Below, one piece after another: positions 9,330-18,053 of a stretch of 64,000 nucleotides of DNA. The notes under the pieces were generated by a model that saw only the letters and a program-made list of their open reading frames with translations, was not told the origin of the DNA and ran no database searches. Location: NCBI GenBank assembly GCA_028335825.1, contig JAIOKI010000019.1:248001-312000 (forward strand), written 5' to 3'. The translations under genes and the position numbers were made by a program. Position 1 is the stretch's first letter. Each line of letters begins with the position of its first letter. This DNA is from Nosema muscidifuracis. Its lineage: Eukaryota > Microsporidia > Nosematidae.

Positions 9330-10352
9330 AATATTTCTTTAATGTTATTGTATTATGTTTGTATTAAAATTATCTGAAACAATTATTTGAAAATGTTACC
9401 AGGGCATGAAACCCAGAATTATTAAATTTGAGAGAGAACCTGGTAGTTGAAGGGGGTTAAAAAAAATTATATTTATAGAAAAATAAAATTTATTTTATTT
9501 TTTTGATATAGTAAAAAAAGACGTTGAAATGAAATATAAGAGTTTATTTAATATCAACTCACCAATCATTTTAATTATCTTTATATATTTCTTTTAATAA
9601 TCTGCAACAAGTAGAGAAAATATGATTAATGAATTAGAATCAGTAGATGGATTTAAAACAAAAATAATTAAATATTTCATTAATAATAAATATCATACAA
9701 AATAAAGAAAACTATTGGAGGGTTCTATCCATTAATTCATTTTAAAGAAAACTCTTTGGAGTATCTAAATGAAGTACAGAAGGAAAGCAATAAAATTTTA
9801 GAACTGATAAGTTTATCTGTGATACGACTATTTTTTAGAATATACTGGTATAATAAAACCAAAAGAAAAACATCACTCTTCAAATAATTTAATAATTCTA
9901 TTTATATATTTCTTATGATTTAATTTTATTATTTTTGTTATTTAATAAACAAATTTATTAACAGATCATTTATACATAAATATATAAAATTTGAAACCCT
10001 TTACATTTTGACTTAAATAAGAAAGTTTTATTTTTGATATAAATTTATTCATTAACAAATATCTTATAAAGAATATTTCTTCATTATTATAAATAAGATA
10101 GTTTAATCATTAAAAATAGTGTAATTTCTAATAAAAATGACATCATTATTGTATCCAATTTTTCATTAAAATATAAGATTTTTTCCTCAAATATATGTTA
10201 TTATTTTAAATTGTTAGTTCTTATTGGTACTTATTTGATAAAATTTCATCATTTTATCATTTCGTATCCAATGAGTTGAAATAGAACAAATGATCGTTTT
10301 TAATACGTTAAGTGGTAAAATTAAATATTTAAAATACAGTTGAAAATATTTT
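9330..10352. other. intergenic region upstream of CAP gene and KIN1
   Basis: Divergent upstream regions of the CAP and KIN1 genes. It holds a GC-rich hairpin at 9397-9445. About 9620-9850 has short open stretches on the plus strand (a 28-codon frame from an ATG near 9621) that I cannot join to any family; this could be decayed coding sequence. Confidence 0.4.
9390..9475. other. GC-rich hairpin island, possible structured RNA
   Basis: In very AT-rich surroundings this stretch has TACCAGG at 9397-9403 and its perfect complement CCTGGTA at 9439-9445, with a 35-nt loop that itself contains a CCC and GAGAGAGAA. A G5 run follows at about 9452. Read on the minus strand it begins after TTAACCCCC and ends near a TTTT. 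I do not recognise a snRNA, SRP or RNase P motif. Confidence 0.3.
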
Positions 10353-12044
10353 ATGATGAAAAATGAAATGAATAAAGAAGTCAATAAAGAAGATAAAGAT
10401 ATTACAAATGATGATTCTGAATTAATTCTAGATGATTCTCTTAATACATCAGGTAATGTTGAGGAATATGAATATGTAGAAGATGATCATTTATGTTATT
10501 ACAAAATAATTAAATTACTTGGAACAGGAAGTAGTTCGAGAGTAGTCTTGGGAGTAAATACATTGAATAATGAACATGTAGCTATAAAAATAGTTAAACG
10601 TAAAAATGAAGAAGAATTTATAAAAAGTGATATACGAATATTTAGAGAAATTATTATGTCGTCTCTTATTAATCATCCTTATATAGTTAGATTAAAAGAT
10701 TTCATGTTTAGTAAATCGAATTATTTTCTTATATTTGAATACATAAATGGTAGACAACTTTACGACGTAATTGTCGACGAAGGATATGTCGGCGAAAAAG
10801 ATGCTCGAAGATATTTTCGACAGATATTATCAGCAGTAGATTATATACATAAAAATAGTATAGTACATAGAGATTTGAAGATAGAAAATATATTATTAGA
10901 TGAGAATGATAATATAAAGATTATTGATTTCGGATTATCTAATTTTTATGATAACAAGATGTTACTAAATACTTTTTGTGGGTCTTTATACTTCGCTGCT
11001 CCTGAATTACTTAGAGGGAATAGATATTGTGGACCTGAAATAGATGTATGGAGTCTAGGAGTTATTTTATTTGTTCTTCTTAATGGATCAGTTCCTTTTG
11101 ATGATAAAGATGTAGCACATCTTCAAGATAAAATTAAAGAAGGGAAATTTCAGTTTAGTACCAGTATATCAGAAAAAGCTAAAGATCTTATTATGAATAT
11201 GTTACAACCAGATTCATTAAGTAGATTCAATTTACAACAAATTATAGAAAGTAAATGGACTAATATCGGGTATGATATTCCTATAAATAATTATTCTGTA
11301 AAGAGATATCCCTTACAATCTATCAATAGAAATCATCTTAAACATCTCAGTTCAGTTTTAAAATTTCAATTTAAAAATTTAGAGAGGGAAGTTTTACGAT
11401 ATTACAGTATATGCATGGATAAAGAATCTTTAGAACATGATTATTGGACTAAAAGACCAGTAATTTCTTTATATTACATGCTTACTGAAATATTTGAAGA
11501 TGATATTTCTGATGATAGTATTACAGATCTTCTTATGGAATTAGAAGAAGATAATTTGACTAATGAGATTTCTTTATCTTGTGAAAATGATATATATTTA
11601 GAAGATCTTCATAATTTTGTTACATACGTTATATCAAAAGAAAAAAGAAGTCCTTGTTCAAAATTTTATAATAAGACAGTATTTAAAAATTCTGTAGTAA
11701 CAGAACATAAACTTATGACTCATCCAATAATTAGAAATACATATATAAGAGGAATATTTAGAGGTATAAAAATTAAACATGTTGGTACACATAATGCCCT
11801 TAAGAAAATTATAATAGATCTTCTTAAGATGCATAGATTATCATATAAAATAACAGAGAAATATTTTTTATGTAATATACAGTACAATACAAATATATTT
11901 GTATCATTTAAAATAAGCATGTATTATAATGTCATACTTAGTGAATATTACGTAAATATGACTCATATTGGTGGAGAGAAAGAAGAATTTTCTAATATTT
12001 ATGACTCTCTATATAATTCGTTAAGAGAGCAGAATGTTTTATAA
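10353..12044 (+). CDS. KIN1: Ser/Thr protein kinase of the KIN1/MARK group
   Basis: 563-aa protein kinase. The N-terminal 50 residues are acidic. The kinase domain runs from about residue 52 to 305: glycine loop LLGTGSSSRVVLG, VAIKIVK with the ATP-binding Lys, HRDLKIENILL (H172-D174), DFG at 192-194, activation segment ending FCGSLYFAAPELL, and DVWSLGVILFVLLNG. The Ile in DLKIEN (most kinases have Pro) is typical of Kin1/Kin2. The C-terminal 100 residues (GIKIKHVGTHNALKKIIIDLL onward) look like a KA1 membrane-binding domain, the usual end of Kin1/MARK kinases. In yeast Kin1/2 act in polarity, exocytosis and the unfolded protein response. It is shorter than yeast Kin1 because the long linker is reduced. 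No C-run is seen at the start. Confidence 0.85.
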   Translation: MMKNEMNKEVNKEDKDITNDDSELILDDSLNTSGNVEEYEYVEDDHLCYYKIIKLLGTGSSSRVVLGVNTLNNEHVAIKIVKRKNEEEFIKSDIRIFREIIMSSLINHPYIVRLKDFMFSKSNYFLIFEYINGRQLYDVIVDEGYVGEKDARRYFRQILSAVDYIHKNSIVHRDLKIENILLDENDNIKIIDFGLSNFYDNKMLLNTFCGSLYFAAPELLRGNRYCGPEIDVWSLGVILFVLLNGSVPFDDKDVAHLQDKIKEGKFQFSTSISEKAKDLIMNMLQPDSLSRFNLQQIIESKWTNIGYDIPINNYSVKRYPLQSINRNHLKHLSSVLKFQFKNLEREVLRYYSICMDKESLEHDYWTKRPVISLYYMLTEIFEDDISDDSITDLLMELEEDNLTNEISLSCENDIYLEDLHNFVTYVISKEKRSPCSKFYNKTVFKNSVVTEHKLMTHPIIRNTYIRGIFRGIKIKHVGTHNALKKIIIDLLKMHRLSYKITEKYFLCNIQYNTNIFVSFKISMYYNVILSEYYVNMTHIGGEKEEFSNIYDSLYNSLREQNVL

Positions 12045-12405
12045 AAAGGTCAAATAATTTTGATGACCTGTAAATAAATATTTTTTATATAGTATCATTT
12101 TTTAGTATAGTATTATTATTTAATATGTTGTTTTTTTTTATATAATAGTTTTTTTTATAGTATCATTTTTTAATATATGTCTTTTTATATAGTATTATTT
12201 TTTAGTATGTTGTCTTTTAAATTTCAATGAACAAATTACAATTATATCATTACAAACTTCAATACATAAATATTAATTAATAATTACAATATCAAAATAA
12301 CATAATTAAAAATAACAAAAACACAATAACATAACTAAAATAACAATAACATAATTAAAAATATATCTTTTCTTTTAATTAATTTAACATATTATTCATC
12401 ATAAT
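12045..12405. other. intergenic region with ATAGTATTATTTTTTAGTATG repeats
   Basis: Convergent gap between KIN1 and the next gene. About 12080-12215 holds four or five imperfect copies of a unit around TTTTTATATAGTAT-ATTTTTTA-TATG. About 12290-12360 repeats ACAATAACATAA-TAAAA. No gene is seen. Confidence 0.6.
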
Positions 12406-13647
12406 CTACAAAAAGGGATAAAACATTTCACACGTATCTTCTTCAATATCATCAATGTATATCCCTTCAGTTGGAGAAATTTCTTGTTGATATGGTAAAG
12501 AACTATTTGATTCTATATTGAACCCTGTTAAGTCTACAGAAGATTCTTCATAATCCAATGTAACTCTATTTTTACTCATTTCTCTTACACTTGAATATAT
12601 AAATTTTTCATTAATTTTCTTAAATGATTGGTGGAGTCCTGAAGTTTGAATAACTTTTATAAATTTGTAATATAATGATGTCCTTGATTTACAATATTTA
12701 TATAAAGAAATTTTATCTTTAAATGTACTTATTATATTAGTATCTTTCTTTTTTACAGGTAGATCAATATTTAAAGAAGTATTTTTACTTAAGAATAAAT
12801 ATCCATTAGTAGTATTCTTAAGATTAACATTAATAAAAGAAGGTAAAAATCTATTTTTTAGTACGAAATATTGTACTAGTTCTTTTGATAACTCAGAATA
12901 AATACCTTTTAAATCGTGTTTATGATGAGAAGGTACTTGATTTGATATTTTTTTTCTTTTATTACATAATCTTTCATCATTAAATTTGATAATTTTATCT
13001 TCTTTAGTTTCATAATTAAACTTGATAATTTTATCTTCTTTAACTTTAACTTCATTTTCTTTAACTTGATCTTCTTTAATTTCATCTTTAACTTCTTCTT
13101 TAACTTCATCTTTAATAATCTTTTTATCTTCTTTAGTTTCATAATTAATAATCTTTTTATCTTTAACTTCATCTTTAATTTCTTCTTTAACTTCTTCTTT
13201 AATTTCATTAATAATATTTCTCTTTTTATGATATAAATATATTTCATTTTCTTTTAAAATTTCCTTCTCATTAATCTTACATAAAAAATTATTATTTTTA
13301 GATTCTTTAAGGAAGTTATTCTTATTTATAAACCCCTCTCTTAGTAGATACAAATACTCATCAAAAAATATAACTTTTCTAGATTCCTTTAATATTTTAT
13401 ATAAAGGAAGCCACTTAATCTCACTCAAATAATCTTTAACTTCTTTAATTACATTGACTTTTTTATTCTTTTTAATCTCATCTCGTATAATAAAAATATT
13501 TTCATGGCTTACTATACGAGAATCTTTTTCAAAATCGTACAGGATTCTATTTCTATTTCTATATTTGTATATATTGTATAATTCTAATTTTATGTTATCA
13601 AGTTTGGTAAATAGATATTTCAGTATTTTGTGCTTGGTCTTTTCCAT
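12406..13647 (-). CDS. hypothetical protein with Lys/Glu-rich repeat region
   Basis: 413 aa, family not recognised. The N-terminus is strongly basic (KTKHKILKYLF). Residues about 145-225 are a charged low-complexity block of EVKEEVKDEIK- and YETKEDKIIKF-type repeats, likely helical or coiled. The C-terminal 180 residues are ordinary globular-looking sequence, including SGLHQSFKKINEKFIYSSV, and end in an acidic tail with DDIEEDTCEMFYPFL. No signal peptide or membrane segment is seen. There is no C-run just before the ATG. A GGGG run on the same strand (TAGGGGTT) lies about 80 nt upstream. The long clean frame and normal C-terminal composition support a real gene. Confidence 0.6.
   Translation of the reverse strand: MEKTKHKILKYLFTKLDNIKLELYNIYKYRNRNRILYDFEKDSRIVSHENIFIIRDEIKKNKKVNVIKEVKDYLSEIKWLPLYKILKESRKVIFFDEYLYLLREGFINKNNFLKESKNNNFLCKINEKEILKENEIYLYHKKRNIINEIKEEVKEEIKDEVKDKKIINYETKEDKKIIKDEVKEEVKDEIKEDQVKENEVKVKEDKIIKFNYETKEDKIIKFNDERLCNKRKKISNQVPSHHKHDLKGIYSELSKELVQYFVLKNRFLPSFINVNLKNTTNGYLFLSKNTSLNIDLPVKKKDTNIISTFKDKISLYKYCKSRTSLYYKFIKVIQTSGLHQSFKKINEKFIYSSVREMSKNRVTLDYEESSVDLTGFNIESNSSLPYQQEISPTEGIYIDDIEEDTCEMFYPFL
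12965..13215 (-). repeat. imperfect in-frame Lys/Glu repeat
   Basis: Variable-length units around TTCTTCTTTAACTTC (plus strand) encode EVKEEVKDE-type sequence; two larger copies contain YETKEDKIIKF. Another frame is also open across it as a by-product. Confidence 0.75.
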
Positions 13648-14126
13648 TTAACTCTAAATTTCTTTTTGGTCTTCCTTAATTGTTTATTTTTTATTTTATA
13701 AAAAATTTTAAATTTTTTTTTTATTTTTTTAACCCCTAAAAATATTTTTTGATAGATTAAATATTTTTATAAAAGATTGTTAAAATTTTATAAGAGAATG
13801 TTTATATTTTATCAGGAATGATAAAATTTTACAATAGACCATTTAACATAATAAATTTACTGTATTTTACAGTAGAATATTCAACATAATAAAGTTACTG
13901 TATTATCATAAGAATTATTTAACAATAAATTTCTGTATTGTTATAATAAATTATTCAACAATAGAATATTTGTATTGTCATAATAAATTATTCAATAATA
14001 TATTTACTGTATTGTTATAATAGATTATTCAACAATATTTTTACAATAGACTATTCAAGATAATAAATCTACTTTGATAATATTCAACAATAAATCTACT
14101 TTTTATACTATTTAACAATAAGATAT
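13648..14126. other. intergenic region with degenerate about 50-bp repeats and an orphan C-run
   Basis: About 13820-14115 consists of degenerate tandem copies of ATAAATTTACTGTATTGTTATAATAGATTATTCAACAAT-like sequence. At about 13727 the plus strand reads TTTAACCCCTAAAAAT, the sequence that normally precedes a start codon here, but no ORF follows. Confidence 0.6.
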
Positions 14127-15416
14127 TTAATTATAAATCTTCATATTTTTAATAAACCACTCTTTAAATTCTTCACTATATTTTTCATTCTTCAATATTT
14201 CGTTATTCATTTCTATTTTGTAATTTTTAGTATTTTTATTAAATAAATATTTACAATGACTTCCTAATAAATCACTAAACTGAGTATTAACATTTCCTTC
14301 TATAAATAATTCTTCTTCTAATTCTTTATAAACTACATTAGTATTTATTTTATCATAAAGATTAATTAAATTAATAGCATATGATATCTTATTACATTCA
14401 ATAAAAATACAAAGATTATCTTTAATAGACTTCTTTGTATTTTTAATATACATCTGATATTTCATTTTCATTGTTTTATCTAAATTAAAATTTATCTTAT
14501 TTTTAATTAAATTAATATATACATCTGACCATATATAACTCATATTAAGATCTTGATTATTCTTTATATCTAATTTATTATAAATATTAACTACTTCATC
14601 ATAGAAGAGAAAATATTTTAAAAGAAAAAGATAAATTAAATCTATTTCATAACTTTCTAAATTAGTAAAAGAATATTCTTTTGAGATATATAAAGCTAAG
14701 ACTAAATTATTAAGATTCTTTGATGATATAAGATATGCTAAATATAATTTGATATGTTCAAGATTTTTAAAATCAATCTTATTTTTAATATCTTGACATA
14801 TCTCTTTATCGTATCCTTTGATAATATAATTCATAATATTATTAACTAAAAAATTTTTATGAGATTTCAATGAAGTGATATTTACCAAATATTCGATATC
14901 TTTGTACATCTTAACTTTTTCTAATAAATTATTTAAACAGTCATACTTCTTATTATGTACTAAATAATATTTATAATTCACTGTATCTCTTTCTCTAACT
15001 AATTTATTATTCTTTATACACCATTTGTATACATCAAAATCATCTATTTTATCTAATAAATTATCTGGATCATATTCAATAACATTTTTAATTAATAATT
15101 CTTTTATACAAAGGTAATATAAATAATCACGTACTTTAATTTTATTAAGATGATCTATTGTGTATGGTATACATATTCCAGATTTTATTAGGTACAGAAC
15201 TAAATCTATTTCTATTTTATTATTAGTAAGAAATTCTAAAATTTTTTTATGATCATTAATTAAAATATACGATACGAGAGAATAATATGGATTATTTTTG
15301 AATAATTCTAATGATGTTTTTAATGATTCTGTGTAATTTTTTGATAAAATTTGATCAAGGAATAATGATTTTAAGGATGATATTTTATCTTCGTAATTTC
15401 TTAAGAGATATTGCAT
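14127..15416 (-). CDS. candidate NatB auxiliary subunit, Mdm20/NAA25-like helical-repeat protein
   Basis: All-helical protein of 429 aa from the start chosen here. NatB (Naa20 plus Mdm20) acetylates N-termini beginning Met-Asp, Met-Glu or Met-Asn; Mdm20 is the ribosome-binding TPR-like subunit. Support is partial. The N-terminus (residues about 8-45, with FLDQILSKNYTESLKTSLEL) resembles the first TPR-like pair. A block of the form ESYEIDLIYLFLLKYF, then NIYNKLDIKNNQDLN resembles the family segment that ends LDIKxIQLDT. The frame is open 33 codons further upstream, but the ATG at 15416 is directly preceded by ATCACCCCTTCAA, the usual start context here, so the longer reading starting with a hydrophobic stretch is probably not translated. 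Another helical-solenoid family is possible. Confidence 0.45.
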   Translation of the reverse strand: MQYLLRNYEDKISSLKSLFLDQILSKNYTESLKTSLELFKNNPYYSLVSYILINDHKKILEFLTNNKIEIDLVLYLIKSGICIPYTIDHLNKIKVRDYLYYLCIKELLIKNVIEYDPDNLLDKIDDFDVYKWCIKNNKLVRERDTVNYKYYLVHNKKYDCLNNLLEKVKMYKDIEYLVNITSLKSHKNFLVNNIMNYIIKGYDKEICQDIKNKIDFKNLEHIKLYLAYLISSKNLNNLVLALYISKEYSFTNLESYEIDLIYLFLLKYFLFYDEVVNIYNKLDIKNNQDLNMSYIWSDVYINLIKNKINFNLDKTMKMKYQMYIKNTKKSIKDNLCIFIECNKISYAINLINLYDKINTNVVYKELEEELFIEGNVNTQFSDLLGSHCKYLFNKNTKNYKIEMNNEILKNEKYSEEFKEWFIKNMKIYN

Positions 15417-16192
15417 TTGAAGGGGTGATAAAATTAATTTAAAAAGTTTACAGAAGATTTTATAAATCTTATTATTAAGAAATTTTAGTATTTTATTTAA
15501 TAAAAGAATTATCAAAAGATTTTAAGGTGATTGAAAAATCTTGATAACTTCTCTTTTTTATTTTTCATTATATTATCATGTAATAGAAAAATCTTGATAT
15601 ATTATCTTTTTAAAAATTTTTTTCAATACCTTTTAATGTATGTGAAATACAATCTTATTATTGAAAAATCTTGATAACTTCTCTCTTTTTAATTTTTTCA
15701 TTATATTATCATGTAATTGAAAAATCTTGATAACTTCTCTCTTTTTAATTTTTTCATTATATTATCATGTAATTGAAAAATCTTGATATATTATCTTTTT
15801 AAAAAACTTTTTTCAATACCTTTTAATGTAATTGAAAAATCTTGATAACTTCTCTCTTTTTAATTTTTTCATTATATTATCATGTAATTGAAAAATCTTG
15901 ATAACTTCTCTCTTTTTAATTTTTTCATTATATTATCATGTAATTGAAAAATCTTGATATATTATCTTTTTAAAAAACTTTTTTCAATACCTTTTAATGT
16001 AATTGAAAAATCTTGATAACTTCTCTCTTTTTAATTTTTTCATTATATTATTATTTGATTAAAATATCTTGGTATATTCTCTAATAAAAAAATAAATCTA
16101 AAAAATGGTTAAAAGAAGTAAAATTTCTCGATATATCATCATTGATTAAAATACATTTCAAAAAATAACTGTATATAAAATAAATATTTTAT
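15417..16192. other. intergenic region filled by tandem repeats
   Basis: Between the candidate Mdm20 gene (upstream side) and the 3' end of the L7 gene. Nearly all of it is the array listed at 15528-16075. Confidence 0.6.
15528..16075. repeat. composite tandem array with 171-bp higher-order unit
   Basis: Two related monomers share the opening TTGAAAAATCTTGATA. Monomer A (56 bp) continues ACTTCTCTCTTTTTAATTTT; monomer B (59 bp) continues TATTATCTTTTTAAAA. The order is A-B, then A-A-B, A-A-B, A. B copies at 15777 and 15948 are 171 bp apart, equal to 56+56+59. Confidence 0.85.
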
Positions 16193-16912
16193 TTAGAGCA
16201 TTCTCTCTACTAATTCTCCAATCAAATCAAAATGATTTCCTAAATTTCCTCCTTCAGTAAATCCTTTACTCTTCTTACCACTAAATCCTCCTTTTGGTGA
16301 TTTAAGTCTAAAAGGTATTAAAGTATTAGAACATACTTTAAAATACTCAGTTCCAAAATAAATATTATGAATAATTTCTTCAACACACTTAATTTCTCCT
16401 TGGAAAGCATCTTCTATATTTTCATTGGTTAATTTCTTATGTTTGTTGTTAAGTTTAACAACTCCATGTGTATAAACAACCTTCCTTAATAATTCATAAC
16501 TGATAGATCCAAAAGCAACATAATCTTTAGCAAGTTGTAACATTCTCTTCATACTCTTGTTATTCTTAACTAAAACAGCTGAATTAACTTTATTAAGTCT
16601 TAATAATTTAAGAATAGATCTCATCTTAGGAGGAGCACCAAGTGATGACTTAATTTTGACTACGATAATAAATTCTGATTCTTTAGGAATAAATACCATA
16701 TTCTTAGATTTATATTCAGCTTTCTTTTTTTCTAATTCAGTTACACTATCATAATATTTAGTAAGTAACTTCTGGGTAGTCTCTAATGCATACTCCTTGT
16801 TTTTAATAACTCTTTGTTCATATTGTTGTTTCTTATTGGCAATTATTTCAGCTTGTTTAGCTTCATACTCTTGGATAAGTTTTGCTGAATTTGGTACAAC
16901 TGCACTGGACAT
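16193..16912 (-). CDS. RPL7: 60S ribosomal protein L7 (uL30)
   Basis: Large-subunit ribosomal protein, 239 aa, near the usual eukaryotic length. The basic N-terminal helix is followed by the uL30 domain: [26 protein letters not shown] around residues 80-105, then [36 protein letters not shown], and a C-terminus with [15 protein letters not shown] and [20 protein letters not shown], matching the L7 ending with its SPxGG and EGGDAGNR segments. No intron is visible. TTTACCCC lies seven bases before the ATG. Codon use is less AT-biased than in the neighbours, as expected for a highly expressed gene. Confidence 0.95.
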   Translation of the reverse strand: MSSAVVPNSAKLIQEYEAKQAEIIANKKQQYEQRVIKNKEYALETTQKLLTKYYDSVTELEKKKAEYKSKNMVFIPKESEFIIVVKIKSSLGAPPKMRSILKLLRLNKVNSAVLVKNNKSMKRMLQLAKDYVAFGSISYELLRKVVYTHGVVKLNNKHKKLTNENIEDAFQGEIKCVEEIIHNIYFGTEYFKVCSNTLIPFRLKSPKGGFSGKKSKGFTEGGNLGNHFDLIGELVERML

Positions 16913-18053
16913 TTTTTTGGGGTAAAAAATTTTAGAAAAAAAATATTTTAAAAGATTTTAGGATTAATAAAAAATTATTAGAAGTTGACTTACTTATTTT
17001 TATTTAGTTTTTAACTTATTAATATATTTATATTTTTCAGTTAATATAATCTAACTGCTTCTTATTTCATTTGTGTTAATATTCTAAAATGAACTCTCAT
17101 AAGTTTTCTTCTAATAAATAAATATAAACTTATAAGAATTGTAATTTATACTTTGTATTTATTAATTAGCTCAAATATAATATTTTATACCATTAATAGT
17201 TATTTAAGGGTAATTCTTTTCTTTTCGTTATTTATACAAAATATGAGTAAAATTTAAAGATTTTTATGTTCCTCTTCTTGTAAGTAAATGATTGAATGTA
17301 TACTTCAGAATTATTTTTCTATTTTGTGACTATAACATTTTATTTTAACACATAAGAAATTATAAAGGTCATAACTAGTTCATTAAGAGATTATATTTAT
17401 CTAATTTAATTTTTTTAAATATTATTGATAAAGATGACATTTATGTCTAATCCATATCTCTCATATAATATATTATTTCTTAATAGATTGTTATATAAGA
17501 TATTATTTCTTTATAAATTTTTATAAAAACACTTTGATTGATAAATTGTTATACAAGATATTTTTTTTATAAAAAACATTTTGATTGATAAATTGTTATA
17601 TAATATATTATTTTATAATAAATCTTTTGATAGATAAATTTTTTATAATAAATTGTTATAAAGACATTTTTATAATAAATAAAATCTTTAGAAAGATAAA
17701 TTGTTATATAAGAATTTTTTTAAAAAATAAATAAGAAAAAATCAAATTTAAGATAATCCATTTTTTTATAAAAAAATTATAATATTTTCAAAAATAGTGC
17801 ATTATAAATGCAAAGATTAATTAAGAATGAAATAAATTAAATTTATCAAAATCGTTTTAGCATAAAAATAAAAGTATAATTTAATTTGTTAATTTTTATT
17901 GAAACATTTCAAAATTTTATCATATATTCTTAAAAAATAATTTAATTTGATAATTATATTTTAAAAAAATAATTTACCTTCCTATCAAATTCCTAAAAAA
18001 AATAATTTAATTTGTTTGGTAAACATTTAAATAAAAATAATTTACCCCTAAAA
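16913..18053. other. long intergenic region upstream of L7 and UBA1
   Basis: No gene is seen on either strand. About 17440-17720 has imperfect repeats of TTGATTGATAAATTGTTATATAAGATATT. The end carries two copies of AAAAAATAATTTAATTTG just before the UBA1 start motif. Confidence 0.5.

Noticed and set aside
9370-9420. Possible short spliced intron upstream of the CAP gene (GGTAAC...TTTCAG)
   Set aside because: The GT and AG would be only 26 nt apart, joining gives an immediate stop, and the ATG at 9329 is preceded by an in-frame stop.
12909-13247. 112-codon Lys/Met/Leu frame on the minus strand
   Set aside because: Shifted reading of the Lys/Glu repeat in the 413-aa protein; no start motif.
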